The position numbers and the translations under genes are program-made. Below the pieces are notes generated by a model, which saw nothing but the letters and a program-made list of their open reading frames with translations, did no database searches and was not told the origin of the DNA. Below, in pieces: positions 1 through 9,564 of a stretch of DNA of 64,000 bases. This DNA is from Lentimicrobium sp. L6 (GTDB lineage Bacteria; Bacteroidota; Bacteroidia; Bacteroidales; UBA12170), in NCBI RefSeq assembly GCF_013166655.1, contig NZ_JABKCA010000007.1:26947-90946 (forward strand). Direction: 5' to 3'. Every line of letters starts with the position of its first letter. Within the stretch, counting starts at the first letter, position 1.

Positions 1-600
1 ATCCTTGAGTAATTCTGCAAAACCTACAATCCCATTCATAGGTGTTCGAATCTCATGGCTAATATTTGCAAGGAATGCAGATTTAAGTCTGTCGTTTTCT
101 TCAGCTTTTTCTTTGGCTTTGATCAATTCTTCCTCATAAATAACCCTATCCTTAAAATCTCTTAATACTGCTACAAGAGCATCTTGATTATCCCAAATGG
201 TTTTGTTTATTGAAATTTGGAGAGATATTTTTTTATTAGTTTTGACTTGACTTCCTCTCCATTCAATTATTTGAGGCTGTCCGTTTAATGCTTTTCCCCA
301 TGTTTTATTTAAGGGTTCGGTTAAGTTATCCGAAGGGATATGTAGTAAATTCACCGATTTAATGTCGCCATCATCAATATTTAAAAGCTTCTGGGCGGGT
401 TTATTTATCGAAAGTATTTTCCCATTGAGTTTGTGAATGATTATACCATCAATTGTGTTTTGAAAAATAGTTTCGAGGTTTTTCTTTGCAGATTCCAGTT
501 CCTCTAACTTTTGCTGTAATTCAGGATAATAACTTTTCTTAAAAGAGTCTTCCCCTAATCCAATAATCTTTTTCCTATTTTCTTCCCAAGAGTTTGGCAT
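1..600 (-). CDS. PAS-domain sensor histidine kinase, N-terminal 200 residues (cut by window edge)
   Basis: An open frame runs from ATG at 600 down to base 1 without a stop and continues outside the window. Residues about 25-45 look like a coiled coil. They are followed by a PAS-like domain (about 45-150) and then the dimerisation/phosphoacceptor box [15 protein letters not shown], with the phosphorylated His at residue 182. No membrane segment is seen in this part, so a soluble sensor kinase is likely. The ATPase domain and any receiver domain lie beyond the edge. The start codon is one base after the stop of the iron alcohol dehydrogenase at 602-1774, so the two are almost surely co-transcribed. 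The ligand is unknown. Confidence 0.9.
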   Translation of the reverse strand, partial: MPNSWEENRKKIIGLGEDSFKKSYYPELQQKLEELESAKKNLETIFQNTIDGIIIHKLNGKILSINKPAQKLLNIDDGDIKSVNLLHIPSDNLTEPLNKTWGKALNGQPQIIEWRGSQVKTNKKISLQISINKTIWDNQDALVAVLRDFKDRVIYEEELIKAKEKAEENDRLKSAFLANISHEIRTPMNGIVGFAELLKD

Positions 601-601
601 A

Positions 602-1774
602 TTACATGGCTTCTTTTAATATTTGATTGAAATCATCTTGAACTGGAGACCTTGGGTTAGTTGCATTGCATGGATCCAATATTGCTTTTGAGGAAAGGAC
701 CGGAATGATGTCTACACTCACTCCTTTATCCTTGAGCTTTGAATCAATACCAAGTTTATGGTTTAAACTAAAAATCTCTTTGATAAGTTGAGTTTTGCAT
801 TCTTTGGTATTTAATCCATGATTATTAATTCCCATTAAAGATGCAATATCTTTATATTTATGCTCTGAGTACGAGAAATTATAATCGATTATATGAGGTA
901 ATAAAATGGCATTGCATTCACCATGGGGTAAATCTAAATATCCACCTAAGCTATGGGCTAAAGAATGCAAACTTCCCAAACTTGCATTTGAAAATGCTAG
1001 ACCAGCATACATACTGGCTAACATGATTTTTCCTCGAGCTTGAATATTATGGGGTTCATTAATACTTAATTCAATATTAGCAGCAATCAGGCTGATGCCT
1101 TCTCTGGCATAAAGGTCAGTAAAAGCTGAACTGGCATTGCTCACGTAAGCTTCAATGGCATGAGTGAGGGCATCTATGCCGGTACATGCAGTGAGGAAAT
1201 GATCCATACTCGTTAGAACTATAGGGTCAATTAATGCCACATCCGGTACAATTGCTTTGCTGATGATAGCCATTTTATACTTTTCTGTAGTATTATTGAT
1301 AATTGTAAATTGAGAAACGTCGGCAGAGCTTCCTCCTGTAGTTGGGATGCAGATTAATGGAGGAATTGAGTTGTATATTCTGTCCACACCTTCAAAAGCA
1401 TTAATATTCTTATTATTGGTGGTCACAATGCCAATAGCTTTGGCACAATCCATTACACTGCCACCGCCCAGAGCTAATATAAGATTACAATTGTTTTCTA
1501 GATAAAGATCCTTTCCTTCTGCTACTTCATAATCTCTTGGATTTGGAGATACTCTGGAAAAAACAATGAAATGAATATGTTGATTCTTCAAAGAAGTAGT
1601 TGTTTCTTCAAACCATGGAGTAGATAATAAACCTGCATCGGTGACTAGAAGGACTTTTTTGGCACCATGCTTCAGGCAGTAGTTAGCTGCAAGTTTTCTA
1701 GCATCTATGCCAAATATATATTCAGGAGCGACAAATTTTCGTAGCTCTAATTCAATATGATTTTGATTTTTCAT
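602..1774 (-). CDS. Iron-containing alcohol dehydrogenase, ErcA-like
   Basis: A 390-residue group III (iron-type) alcohol dehydrogenase. The NAD-binding motif [12 protein letters not shown] lies at about residues 103-114. The metal ligands are present with canonical spacing: Asp201 and His205, then His270 and His284. The segment [13 protein letters not shown] and the N-terminal [12 protein letters not shown] resemble, as I recall it, the ErcA subfamily, an ADH-like protein with a regulatory role in ethanol oxidation control in Pseudomonas. The gene is directly followed by a PAS histidine kinase one base away, which fits a sensory partnership (inference). A plain catabolic alcohol or lactaldehyde dehydrogenase is the alternative. 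No Shine-Dalgarno is seen before the ATG. Confidence 0.85.
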   Translation of the reverse strand: MKNQNHIELELRKFVAPEYIFGIDARKLAANYCLKHGAKKVLLVTDAGLLSTPWFEETTTSLKNQHIHFIVFSRVSPNPRDYEVAEGKDLYLENNCNLILALGGGSVMDCAKAIGIVTTNNKNINAFEGVDRIYNSIPPLICIPTTGGSSADVSQFTIINNTTEKYKMAIISKAIVPDVALIDPIVLTSMDHFLTACTGIDALTHAIEAYVSNASSAFTDLYAREGISLIAANIELSINEPHNIQARGKIMLASMYAGLAFSNASLGSLHSLAHSLGGYLDLPHGECNAILLPHIIDYNFSYSEHKYKDIASLMGINNHGLNTKECKTQLIKEIFSLNHKLGIDSKLKDKGVSVDIIPVLSSKAILDPCNATNPRSPVQDDFNQILKEAM

Positions 1775-1822
1775 TTTTCCCCTAAAAAGAAATACTTATG
1801 AATAAAGGTAAGGAATTTTTTT

Positions 1823-1835
1823 ACTTAAATTAAGT
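1823..1835. promoter_or_regulatory. Palindrome upstream of the ercA-like gene
   Basis: ACTTAAATTAAGT is a 13-base near-perfect palindrome about 50 bases upstream of the alcohol dehydrogenase start. A TACCTTTA box, a variant of the Bacteroidota -7 element, lies between it and the gene on the minus strand. An operator role is only a possibility because AT-rich palindromes arise by chance. Confidence 0.25.
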
Positions 1836-1925
1836 GTTTTTTTAGTTCTAATAAAAAATGCATGATTAATCTCTAATTAATTCAATATATAGAGCAATAT
1901 ATAGGCTTTGTTTCGTATTAAAATA

Positions 1926-1933
1926 TATTTTTG
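1926..1933 (+). promoter_or_regulatory. Bacteroidota -7 promoter element (TATTTTTG) for the arylsulfotransferase-like gene
   Basis: This is an exact match to TANNTTTG, placing transcription start near 1938. It decides the start codon: the TTG-initiated extension beginning at 1908 would lie inside the promoter, so the ATG at 1962 is preferred. A TTTG at 1907-1910 is the nearest -33 candidate, but its spacing of 15 is short. Confidence 0.5.
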
Positions 1934-1961
1934 TGCAAACATTTATCATAAACTTACACAA

Positions 1962-3587
1962 ATGAATAATTATACTGAAATTAATCAGAAATTGGCTTTT
2001 ATCTTTCTATTTCTAATTACATTCTTTTTAGGGAATAACCTGAAGGCACAAGATGAAACCATAGGCCTTCTGCATTTTGATGAAAATGCTTCTGAAGGTT
2101 ATATTTTAATTACACCCAAGAAGAATACATCTTCCTATTTAATAAATAATTGTGGTGAATTAATAAATGAATGGATATTTTCAGAAACCCCAGGAGCAAC
2201 TTGTTATTTATTAGAAAATGGCAATCTGTTAAGAGCAGGAAAGGATTCATTGGAAATTAGAGATTGGGAGAGTAATTTAGTTTGGTCCTATCCAACCACT
2301 GCTAATGGGATTAACCAACATCATGATATAGAGCCATTGCCAAATGGTAATATCTTATGCGTAGCCGGTGTGAATTTTACAAAAGATGAAATTGTAGCTC
2401 TTGGTAGGGATCCTGAAAATACTTCAGATTCATTTAGGATGGATAGAATTGTTGAATTAGAGCCTGTTGGTTCACATGAGGCCAATTTGGTTTGGGAATG
2501 GAGATTCCAAGACCATCTAGTTCAAGAGTTTGATGAGACAAAACCAAATTATGGATTAGTGATTGAACATCCTGGATTAGTTGACTTGAATTATATTAAT
2601 AGTAATCAAGCAGACTTTACTCATGTAAATGCTATTGATTATAATGATGAACTTGATCAGATTATTATATCACCACGTCATTTAAATGAAATTTTGATCA
2701 TCGATCATAGTACCACTACTGAAGAAGCAGCTGGTCATACTGGTGGTAACTCAGGAATAGGTGGAGACTTGATGTGGCGATGGGGAAATCCAGCGGGCTA
2801 TCAACAAGGAACAGAAGCTGATCAGAAATTGTTTCTACAGCATGACAGCAAATGGGTTGAAGATGGATACCTTGATGAAGGAAAAATTTCGGTGTTTAAT
2901 AATGGAGGTGATCAAAGTGGTTTATTTAGTTATGTTCATCTTTTAGTTCCTACATTTACTGATGGTGCTTATGTAAAAGAATCAAATGTCTTTCTTCCTG
3001 TGGATTATGATTGGTCTTGGAATGGAATTATCTTAGGAGATACTGTTCAGGAACCAAGTCAGTCTGGGGTGATGTGTTTACCAAATGGGAATGTTATAAT
3101 ATGTGAATCCTCAAAAGGACAATTGACAGAGATAACTAAATCTGGAGAGCATTTGATGACTTATGTTAATCCTTCTGGATCTGAAATTTACAACCAATTT
3201 GATGTAATTGAAAATAAGGATAACTTAATATTTAGAGCAGAGAAGTATCCTACAGATCATCCAGCATTTGAAGGAAGAGATATGAGCCCAATTGGAATCA
3301 TAGAGGATGTAAATGCAAACTCAGATTTGTGTACAACTCTACAATCTAGTCAAGAACTTAAGAACGATTATACTGAAATTGTGAATCCTGTGATAGGGAA
3401 TCGTCTTCAATTTGTGAAGCAAGTATTAAATACACATGTTCTTATTACTGATATTAATGGGAGAGTAGTTTTTGAAAAAGAAAATTTTAGTGGCAATAGC
3501 TTGATGATAAATCTATTGCCATCTCTTTATCTTCTTGAACTGAAAAAGGGTAACGAAAGAGAAATATTGAAGTTAATTATTCAATAA
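1962..3587 (+). CDS. Secreted arylsulfotransferase-like protein with T9SS C-terminal sorting domain
   Basis: A 541-residue exported protein. The N-terminus is a signal peptide (hydrophobic LAFIFLFLITFFL, cleavage probably after LKAQ). The middle has beta-propeller-like repeats in the style of the ASST/arylsulfotransferase family, including HHDIEPLPNGNILCV and VMCLPNGNVIICE. The last about 80 residues form a T9SS type A C-terminal domain (VLITDINGRVVFEKENF, then LYLLELKKGN near the end), so it should cross the outer membrane and be anchored or released. The ATG at 1962 was chosen because an upstream TTG extension overlaps the promoter. Substrate unknown. Convergent with the molybdoenzyme genes, 6 bases from the next stop. 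Confidence 0.8.
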   Translation: MNNYTEINQKLAFIFLFLITFFLGNNLKAQDETIGLLHFDENASEGYILITPKKNTSSYLINNCGELINEWIFSETPGATCYLLENGNLLRAGKDSLEIRDWESNLVWSYPTTANGINQHHDIEPLPNGNILCVAGVNFTKDEIVALGRDPENTSDSFRMDRIVELEPVGSHEANLVWEWRFQDHLVQEFDETKPNYGLVIEHPGLVDLNYINSNQADFTHVNAIDYNDELDQIIISPRHLNEILIIDHSTTTEEAAGHTGGNSGIGGDLMWRWGNPAGYQQGTEADQKLFLQHDSKWVEDGYLDEGKISVFNNGGDQSGLFSYVHLLVPTFTDGAYVKESNVFLPVDYDWSWNGIILGDTVQEPSQSGVMCLPNGNVIICESSKGQLTEITKSGEHLMTYVNPSGSEIYNQFDVIENKDNLIFRAEKYPTDHPAFEGRDMSPIGIIEDVNANSDLCTTLQSSQELKNDYTEIVNPVIGNRLQFVKQVLNTHVLITDINGRVVFEKENFSGNSLMINLLPSLYLLELKKGNEREILKLIIQ

Positions 3588-3593
3588 CCTTTC

Positions 3594-4856
3594 TTAATCC
3601 AAGTCTTTGTAAAACATAAATCTATCTAATAATTCTCCAATAGAAAAGGATATAAATATAGTCCAGAATGGAGTTCCTAAGAAAAGGAAGATAATTGCTA
3701 AATCTATCATCCCCCAGCGTACTAATATTAGCGTATTTAGTTTTTGAGGAGGCTTATTAGATAGCATAGGGTATAATTGGATACCTATTCTAATTAAGAT
3801 AAGTGCCAATAGAAGCCAATAGAAGTGTAGGAGCAAAAGCAGTAAAGAAGTTGTGATAAATATGCTTTGTCCAGAATGAAATGGGATTTTCCACTTTTCT
3901 TGCACTGGTTGATAAAGCATATCTATGGATAGTAAAGTCAAGGCTCCTGGAATGAGAACTACAAAATAGTTTAAATCGAAAAAGAAGAAATTTATAGTTA
4001 AAGCTACAAAATAGATGGCAAAGAAGAAGATTTCTCTGCTGAGCCATGATTGCTTGATATTTAATATAGCACGCCACATCCTTAGCTTTTTACCCAGATG
4101 TAAACTGCTTAAAGTTGCACCAATAATGGCTACAATCATCATGCTCCATTTTAACCAATCAGGGGATTGCATTCCAACCCCTACTGCTGTGAATGCTACT
4201 AAAACCGACACGATAAAGGTAAAAACCAGTAGCGGCCATTCTTCTTTTGCATGGACTCGTTTTACTATTTTTCCCTCAACTACTAAATCTTCTTTTTCAA
4301 AGAGGCTCATGTCCATTTCCGGGCCCTCCTCGTTTTCTAATTCTTTTATTTGAATAGAAGGATATGGGTTTTTAGCAACTGAAATACTAGGTAGAATCTT
4401 CTTTTTATCTATTTCTTCAAAGGAAAAGTCTAATGCATTGGTTGGACAAGAAGTGGCACAAGCAGGAGCCTGATTATCCAATAATCGGCTTTCACAAAAA
4501 TGGCATTTTTCGACAATTCCAATTTGAGAATTGAATTTAGGCGCATTATAAGGACATTGCCAAATACAATATTGGCAACCAATACAATGTTCTGGTTTAT
4601 GAATTATGCCACCAGTTAAGAGGCTTTTTGTATAGGCTAAGGCTGGGCAGTTTCTCATGCAATGTGCATCTTCGCAATGATTACATGCCAAGGATATGTG
4701 AAATAAAGGAATCTTAGGTAGTTTTGCTTCATTCTCTGTGATGATATTTCGCCATTGTTGCTTGGATTGAAATCCATTTTCATTCATGCAGCCAATCACA
4801 CAAGCTTGACAGCCAACACATCGGTTTTTATCGAATATGAAATAATTGCTGTTCAT
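3594..4856 (-). CDS. Fused 4x[4Fe-4S] electron-transfer and DmsC-like membrane-anchor subunit
   Basis: A 420-residue two-domain protein. Residues 1-140 carry four [4Fe-4S] cluster motifs, with cysteines at 13/16/19/23, 58/61/66/70, 91/94/97/101 and 118/121/133/137, as in DmsB. Residues about 200-420 are a multi-pass membrane domain (about eight helices) resembling DmsC, the quinol-interacting anchor. B and C subunits are normally separate genes, although such fusions are known. The start overlaps the stop of the upstream molybdopterin subunit by four bases (ATGA), so translation is coupled. Together they make a two-gene complex-iron-sulfur-molybdoenzyme that moves electrons between the quinone pool and an unidentified substrate. 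Confidence 0.88.
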   Translation of the reverse strand: MNSNYFIFDKNRCVGCQACVIGCMNENGFQSKQQWRNIITENEAKLPKIPLFHISLACNHCEDAHCMRNCPALAYTKSLLTGGIIHKPEHCIGCQYCIWQCPYNAPKFNSQIGIVEKCHFCESRLLDNQAPACATSCPTNALDFSFEEIDKKKILPSISVAKNPYPSIQIKELENEEGPEMDMSLFEKEDLVVEGKIVKRVHAKEEWPLLVFTFIVSVLVAFTAVGVGMQSPDWLKWSMMIVAIIGATLSSLHLGKKLRMWRAILNIKQSWLSREIFFFAIYFVALTINFFFFDLNYFVVLIPGALTLLSIDMLYQPVQEKWKIPFHSGQSIFITTSLLLLLLHFYWLLLALILIRIGIQLYPMLSNKPPQKLNTLILVRWGMIDLAIIFLFLGTPFWTIFISFSIGELLDRFMFYKDLD

Positions 4857-6895
4857 ATCTTTTCCACCTCCACCATATTATCATGAAAAGCAGTACCGTG
4901 GCCCATATCTGTTTCTCTACCTTTTGAAAGTAGGTTAGGACTTCCGCCTTCGCTATTCCAATATCCATTGACCATGACCACATTCCCAGGTCTTAGACTG
5001 TGATCGAATCGAATTTTTATAATGACTTCTCCACGTAGATTCCATACTTTGACCTGTTCATCTTGTTTTATTCCTCTTGCTCGGGCATCTTTTGGGCTCA
5101 TCACCAAAATAGGCTCAGGATCTAATACATTAATACTTTCCAAATTGCCAAATTGTGAATGAATTCTGTTTTTAGTATTGGGACTCATCAGGCTTAAAGG
5201 AAATTGGTGATTTGCTTTTTTCTGGCCTTCCTCTAATCTTTCATAAGTAGGTAAATGAGGAACTTCCCATTTATTAAAAGCTTGTTGTGAAAATAGTTCT
5301 ATTTTTCCTGATGGCGTATTGAATTTCATATCCTCGAAAGCAATTTCTTCTAATCCTGGGGCTAATACTGGACCTTCTTTAAGTTTCTCAAATGTCAATT
5401 CATCAAAAGCTTCTAATTCTTTGTTCAAATATTTTTCAATGGCTTCATCATTAGGTTCAGGGAAATGTTTTTTGATGTCCTCCTCAGAAAAACCTAACTT
5501 TTGAGCCAAGAGATAATAGATTTCTGTTTCTGGTTTTACTTCACCAGCAGGCTCCATTACCTTTTGTTTTAATTGAACGTATGGATTCCAATAGGAACCA
5601 ATAATATCGCTTTGTTCAAACATATTTTTGGCAGGGAGGATGAGGTCGGCTTCCAATGCAGTATCAGTTAAAAATTGTTCCACAACTACCACAAAATCCA
5701 GGTTTTTAAATGCAGCAATAGTTTTATTGGAATCTGGGTTTTGTGTAATTGGATTTCCTCTCTCTACCCAAGCCATTTTTAATTCTGGATTCTTTTGTTC
5801 CATCATCTTTTCGCCTAAAAGAGCCGTTGGAATGCTTCTCCTAAAGGGTTGGTCAGCTTCAGAGGGAAAATAGTTGACAGGTTCTTTCACTTTGTCAAAC
5901 ACATAGGATTGTAAATTGGCATAATGCCAACAAGCACCTTTTTTACCAATATTTCCTGTGATGATGGATAAAGCCAAAATACAACGGGTGCTTTGTCCGC
6001 CATTGGTATAACGCTGCATTCCATAGCCAGGGACTAAAGTCATGGGTTGAATGTTTCCCATCAGATCGGCCAGCTTTTCGATGAGATAAATGGGGATGCC
6101 ACATTCTTGGCTAGCTTGTTCCAAATTAATTTCTTCTAGGCTTTTCATAAACTCAGGGAAGCCTAAGGTCTGTTTTTCTATAAAATCAATATCATGATTT
6201 CCCCTTGCAATGATTATTTTTGCTACTGCTAAAGCAAGAATCCCATCAGTTCCAGGAATGGGTTGAAGTAATAAATCAGCCCGTTCAGAAGAAGGCGTTC
6301 GGCGAGGGTCTATAACAATTAGTTTGGCTCCTTTCCTTTGCGCTTTTTCTATGGGTAACATTTGGTGTATATTACTTTCGGCTGGATTTTTGCCCCAAAG
6401 TACAATGAGTTTAGCATTTTCTATATCCCAAGGCGCATTATGTTTATTTTCGCCTAAAGTTAATCGAGAAGCTTCTAATCCTGCTGGCCAACATAAGTTT
6501 CCATAAACTGTGGTTGTCCCTCCAAATAATCTCCAAAAATCACTACTTACAGCATTTAGCATACCAGACATTCCGCTTGCTGCATAGAACAAGATGGAAT
6601 GACTACCATAATTAGCTTTATAATGATTTAATTTTTCTACTATTTTGTCAAGAGCTTCTTCCCACGAAATCCGAGTAAATGTACCATCTTTCTTACGAAG
6701 AGGGTAGAGGATTCTATCTTTAGAATGGGCTCTTTCTTTATAGGCCAAACCTTTTAAACAAGGACCTTCGGAAGTTGCTAAGTTGAGTATTTGAGGATCT
6801 ATACTAAATATGGTTTGATCTTCGATCTTTACAATGAAAGAGCAAGTGCTATAGCAGTTTCGTGGACAAGCTGTATGAAAGGTTTTTATCATCAA
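4853..6895 (-). CDS. Molybdopterin-containing oxidoreductase catalytic subunit (DMSO reductase family)
   Basis: A 680-residue catalytic subunit. The N-terminal cluster motif is C10-x3-C14-x3-C18 with a fourth Cys46 (GPCLKG), binding the FS0 [4Fe-4S]. Cys135 in YGNLCWPAG is the likely protein ligand to the metal, as opposed to Ser in DmsA. Family landmarks include VLWGKNPAESN, VIDPRRTPSSERAD and, at the C-terminus, GHGTAFHDNMVEVEKI. No twin-arginine signal is visible at the N-terminus (MMIKTFHTACPRNC), so the enzyme probably faces the cytoplasm unless a longer start exists. It is the first gene of a two-gene operon with the fused FeS/anchor subunit. Substrate cannot be read from the sequence. 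Confidence 0.88.
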   Translation of the reverse strand: MMIKTFHTACPRNCYSTCSFIVKIEDQTIFSIDPQILNLATSEGPCLKGLAYKERAHSKDRILYPLRKKDGTFTRISWEEALDKIVEKLNHYKANYGSHSILFYAASGMSGMLNAVSSDFWRLFGGTTTVYGNLCWPAGLEASRLTLGENKHNAPWDIENAKLIVLWGKNPAESNIHQMLPIEKAQRKGAKLIVIDPRRTPSSERADLLLQPIPGTDGILALAVAKIIIARGNHDIDFIEKQTLGFPEFMKSLEEINLEQASQECGIPIYLIEKLADLMGNIQPMTLVPGYGMQRYTNGGQSTRCILALSIITGNIGKKGACWHYANLQSYVFDKVKEPVNYFPSEADQPFRRSIPTALLGEKMMEQKNPELKMAWVERGNPITQNPDSNKTIAAFKNLDFVVVVEQFLTDTALEADLILPAKNMFEQSDIIGSYWNPYVQLKQKVMEPAGEVKPETEIYYLLAQKLGFSEEDIKKHFPEPNDEAIEKYLNKELEAFDELTFEKLKEGPVLAPGLEEIAFEDMKFNTPSGKIELFSQQAFNKWEVPHLPTYERLEEGQKKANHQFPLSLMSPNTKNRIHSQFGNLESINVLDPEPILVMSPKDARARGIKQDEQVKVWNLRGEVIIKIRFDHSLRPGNVVMVNGYWNSEGGSPNLLSKGRETDMGHGTAFHDNMVEVEKI

Positions 6896-7030
6896 TTGTA
6901 CTTCTCAAAAATATTTCGATATAAATATAGAAATTATTCTGCGGACAGTGATTAGAAAATAATTACAGAGGGAATAATATGTATCGCTTGAAAATAAGCA
7001 ATTAGAGAGCAAGTTAACCTAAAGGATGAT

Positions 7031-7360
7031 TTACGCAAAATGATCTTTATCCATTTCAAAATCTTCTACTTCGCCATGTTTATCTTCGAATTGGTCTTTT
7101 TTAGCATCTTTCAGGTAACCATCGTCATCATAATCATCGTCATCGAGAATCATTTGGATGGCTTTTCTAACTGACATGCGTACCATATAGTATTTATCGT
7201 CGCCTTCAAATGGCAGAGCGCTTACCGTTTCGTTATGTCGATTTTTAAATTCGATTAAATAATCGCTAAAACCTTCTGGATAAGTTAGTTTTATTTTTTC
7301 CTGAACATCGGTAGGCAATTTTTCAAAATCTGTAATCACTTTTAATTTGCTCTGACTCAT
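7031..7360 (-). CDS. Conserved-looking acidic hypothetical protein
   Basis: A 109-residue soluble protein with no family I recognise. Residues 1-60 look folded (KVITDFEKLPTDVQEKIKLTYPEGF, a pattern seen in small Bacteroidota proteins). Residues 73-109 are very acidic with an Asp/Tyr run (DDDDYDDDGYLKD). No signal peptide or membrane segment. Stands alone between the molybdoenzyme operon and a SnoaL-like gene on the same strand. The acidic tail could bind cations or a basic partner, but no function can be assigned. Confidence 0.65.
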   Translation of the reverse strand: MSQSKLKVITDFEKLPTDVQEKIKLTYPEGFSDYLIEFKNRHNETVSALPFEGDDKYYMVRMSVRKAIQMILDDDDYDDDGYLKDAKKDQFEDKHGEVEDFEMDKDHFA

Positions 7361-7547
7361 AACTCTATTTTAAAGATGGTTGTAATAGTATTTACCTTTC
7401 TTATACAATTGATGCTGTAAGGCCTTGGACAAAAATAATAGATTATGCTAGGCTTTAGCAAATGAAAGGAGATTTTTTTTAATAATTTTTAATATTCAGT
7501 ATATGAGATAGATAGAGTGTTTTTTCAATTGGTATAAGATAGGAATT

Positions 7548-7907
7548 TTAAGGAGGGATAGGTAGATCATGCAATCGTAAGAGGCTTAATTTGTCCCAAT
7601 ATCCCCTTTGGAATTTTATTTTTTCATTTGCAATATGGAAGAATCCACAACCTCTTAAACCAAGAGGATCTTTCCATTCCAAAATAGCCCATTCACCATC
7701 TTCAAATATATTCTCGACAATACAAGTCATATCGGTAGCAGAAAATCCCTCTTTAAACATGTTTTCTATAGCTTTTTGTCCAACAATTGGTTCTTGATTA
7801 ACTTGATGGTTGATGGCATTAGGGGTGTAGAGGTTAGTTATTTCTTTATAGTCTCCTGTGTTAAATATATCTACCCAATGTTGTACTATTTGCTTAGGTG
7901 TTTTCAT
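7548..7907 (-). CDS. SnoaL-like / NTF2-fold family protein
   Basis: A 119-residue protein typical in length for the single-domain NTF2-like fold. The N-terminus (QHWVDIFNTGDYKEITNLY) followed by NAINHQVNQEPIVGQKAIENMF matches the pattern of SnoaL-like polyketide cyclase/isomerase proteins. Such domains bind small hydrophobic ligands or act as isomerases, and the substrate here is unknown. No export signal. It precedes a divergently transcribed NAD-binding epimerase at 8046, which offers a loose metabolic context only. Confidence 0.7.
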   Translation of the reverse strand: MKTPKQIVQHWVDIFNTGDYKEITNLYTPNAINHQVNQEPIVGQKAIENMFKEGFSATDMTCIVENIFEDGEWAILEWKDPLGLRGCGFFHIANEKIKFQRGYWDKLSLLRLHDLPIPP

Positions 7908-8045
7908 AGGAAATGATTTAAAATATGTAAAGAATTTATGAATTTCCTGTGATATTCTTTATTACAAGGACCATTGTTATGTGATGAACATTTCTTTTTT
8001 TAGTATCTTTAAGCGATAAGGATTTAATAATCAACAATTAAGTGG

Positions 8046-9476
8046 ATGAGAGTGCTGCTGACAGGGGTAACTGGTTATGTTGGGAAGAGGCTATTGGTAG
8101 TACTTATCGATATGGGTTTTGATGTTGTTTGTGCGGTCCGGGATAAGCGTCGTTTAAAAGTAAGTGTCAATATTTTGAATAAGATTGAAATTGTTGAAGT
8201 TGATTTCCTGAATAATGAATCCTTGAAATCAATACCATCCAATATAGATGCAGCTTATTATTTAATACATTCTATGGCATCATCTACAAAGAAATTCTCT
8301 GAATTAGAGTCAGCGTGTGCACGGAATTTTAAAGATTATATGAATGAGATTCAAGTGAAGCAAGTGATTTATCTAAGTGGACTAATCACCAAGCAGGAAG
8401 ATACGTCAGAGCATTTAGCTTCACGCAAAAATGTAGAAGATATTTTACTATCAGGGAATTATAAATCAACAGTTCTACGTGCTGGTATTATTGTAGGTTC
8501 TGGAAGTGCATCTTTTGAAATTATCCGAGATATTGTGGAGAAATTACCTATTATGGTTACTCCTAAATGGGTTTTGACGAAATCACAACCTATCGCTATT
8601 CGTGATATCGTTACTTATCTTTCCAGAGTTCTTTTTAATGAGGCTTGTATGAATCATAGCTATGATATTGGGGGTCCTGAGGTACTTACCTATAAAGATA
8701 TGTTGCTACAATATGCAGATGCAAGAGGCTTGGACCGGAGAATAATTACGCTACCGATAATGACACCTAAAGTTTCTTCGTTTTGGTTATATTTCATTAC
8801 ATCAACATCTTACCGTTTGGCCACTAACTTGGTCCAAAGCATGAAATATGAAGTGGTTTGTCAGAATACAGAATTAGAAAAATTATTGTCTATTAAGCCC
8901 ATTAGTTATCGAAAAGCCATTGAATATGCTTTTTTAAATATTAAACAAAACATGGTCACTTCCAGTTGGAAAGATTCTATACATGATGAACAATTGAGCC
9001 ATAAGCTTTCAGAATTTATTGAAGTTCCTGCCTATGGTTGCTATGTTGATAGAAAATCGATTAAAGTTGAACAAATAGAGGAGGTCATGAATAATATTTG
9101 GTCGATAGGAGGAGAGAAAGGTTGGTATTATGCCACTTGGCTTTGGGAGCTACGAGGCCATTTTGATAAGTTATTGGGCGGTGTGGGTTTAGGAAGAGGC
9201 AGAAAGCATCCCACTCAGGTTTTTCAAGGTGAATCTATTGATTTTTGGAGAGTTCTAGTTAGCAATAGAGAAGAAAGAAGACTTTTGTTATACGCAGAAA
9301 TGAAGCTACCAGGGGAGGCCTGGATGGAGTTTAAAATAGATAAGGATGATATTTTACATCAGGTAGCTACTTTTAGGCCCAAAGGGGTTCTAGGTAGAGC
9401 TTATTGGGGAATGACAATGCCCTTTCATTTTTTCATATTTAATGGAATGATTCGTAATATTGCTAAAGTTGGGTAG
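8046..9476 (+). CDS. NAD(P)-binding epimerase-like protein with C-terminal DUF2867
   Basis: A 476-residue two-domain protein. Residues 1-300 are an atypical short-chain dehydrogenase, with the dinucleotide-binding motif LLTGVTGYVGKRLL at the very N-terminus and AAYYLIHSM in the second half of the fold. Residues about 310-476 (GGEKGWYYATWLWELRG, then ATFRPKGVLGRAYWG) match DUF2867, a domain often fused to such epimerases. Substrate unknown. A TATCTTTA box at 8004-8011 is a possible -7 promoter element. It is divergent from the SnoaL-like gene and convergent with the CpcT-like gene. Confidence 0.85.
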   Translation: MRVLLTGVTGYVGKRLLVVLIDMGFDVVCAVRDKRRLKVSVNILNKIEIVEVDFLNNESLKSIPSNIDAAYYLIHSMASSTKKFSELESACARNFKDYMNEIQVKQVIYLSGLITKQEDTSEHLASRKNVEDILLSGNYKSTVLRAGIIVGSGSASFEIIRDIVEKLPIMVTPKWVLTKSQPIAIRDIVTYLSRVLFNEACMNHSYDIGGPEVLTYKDMLLQYADARGLDRRIITLPIMTPKVSSFWLYFITSTSYRLATNLVQSMKYEVVCQNTELEKLLSIKPISYRKAIEYAFLNIKQNMVTSSWKDSIHDEQLSHKLSEFIEVPAYGCYVDRKSIKVEQIEEVMNNIWSIGGEKGWYYATWLWELRGHFDKLLGGVGLGRGRKHPTQVFQGESIDFWRVLVSNREERRLLLYAEMKLPGEAWMEFKIDKDDILHQVATFRPKGVLGRAYWGMTMPFHFFIFNGMIRNIAKVG

Positions 9477-9506
9477 TATTTCTACGATTAATTTTTGTAA
9501 AAAAAA

Positions 9507-9531
9507 GAGGACTGCTATATAAGCAGTCCTC
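9507..9531 (-). terminator. Rho-independent terminator of the CpcT-like gene
   Basis: A perfect 10-bp stem GAGGACTGCT/AGCAGTCCTC with loop ATATA. On the minus strand it is followed by a long T run (complement of the A run at 9499-9506), so it ends the CpcT-like transcript. The plus-strand exit is A-rich, so it may also stop readthrough from the epimerase gene. Confidence 0.9.
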
Positions 9532-9564
9532 AATAAAAACTCTCATCTATTCTAACTCACTCTA

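Noticed and set aside
841..1026. 61-codon plus-strand frame inside the alcohol dehydrogenase
   Set aside because: Lies wholly opposite a well-supported gene and has no recognisable protein features.
1908..1961. TTG-initiated N-terminal extension of the arylsulfotransferase-like protein
   Set aside because: It overlaps the -7 promoter box and would place 18 unusual residues before a normal signal peptide.
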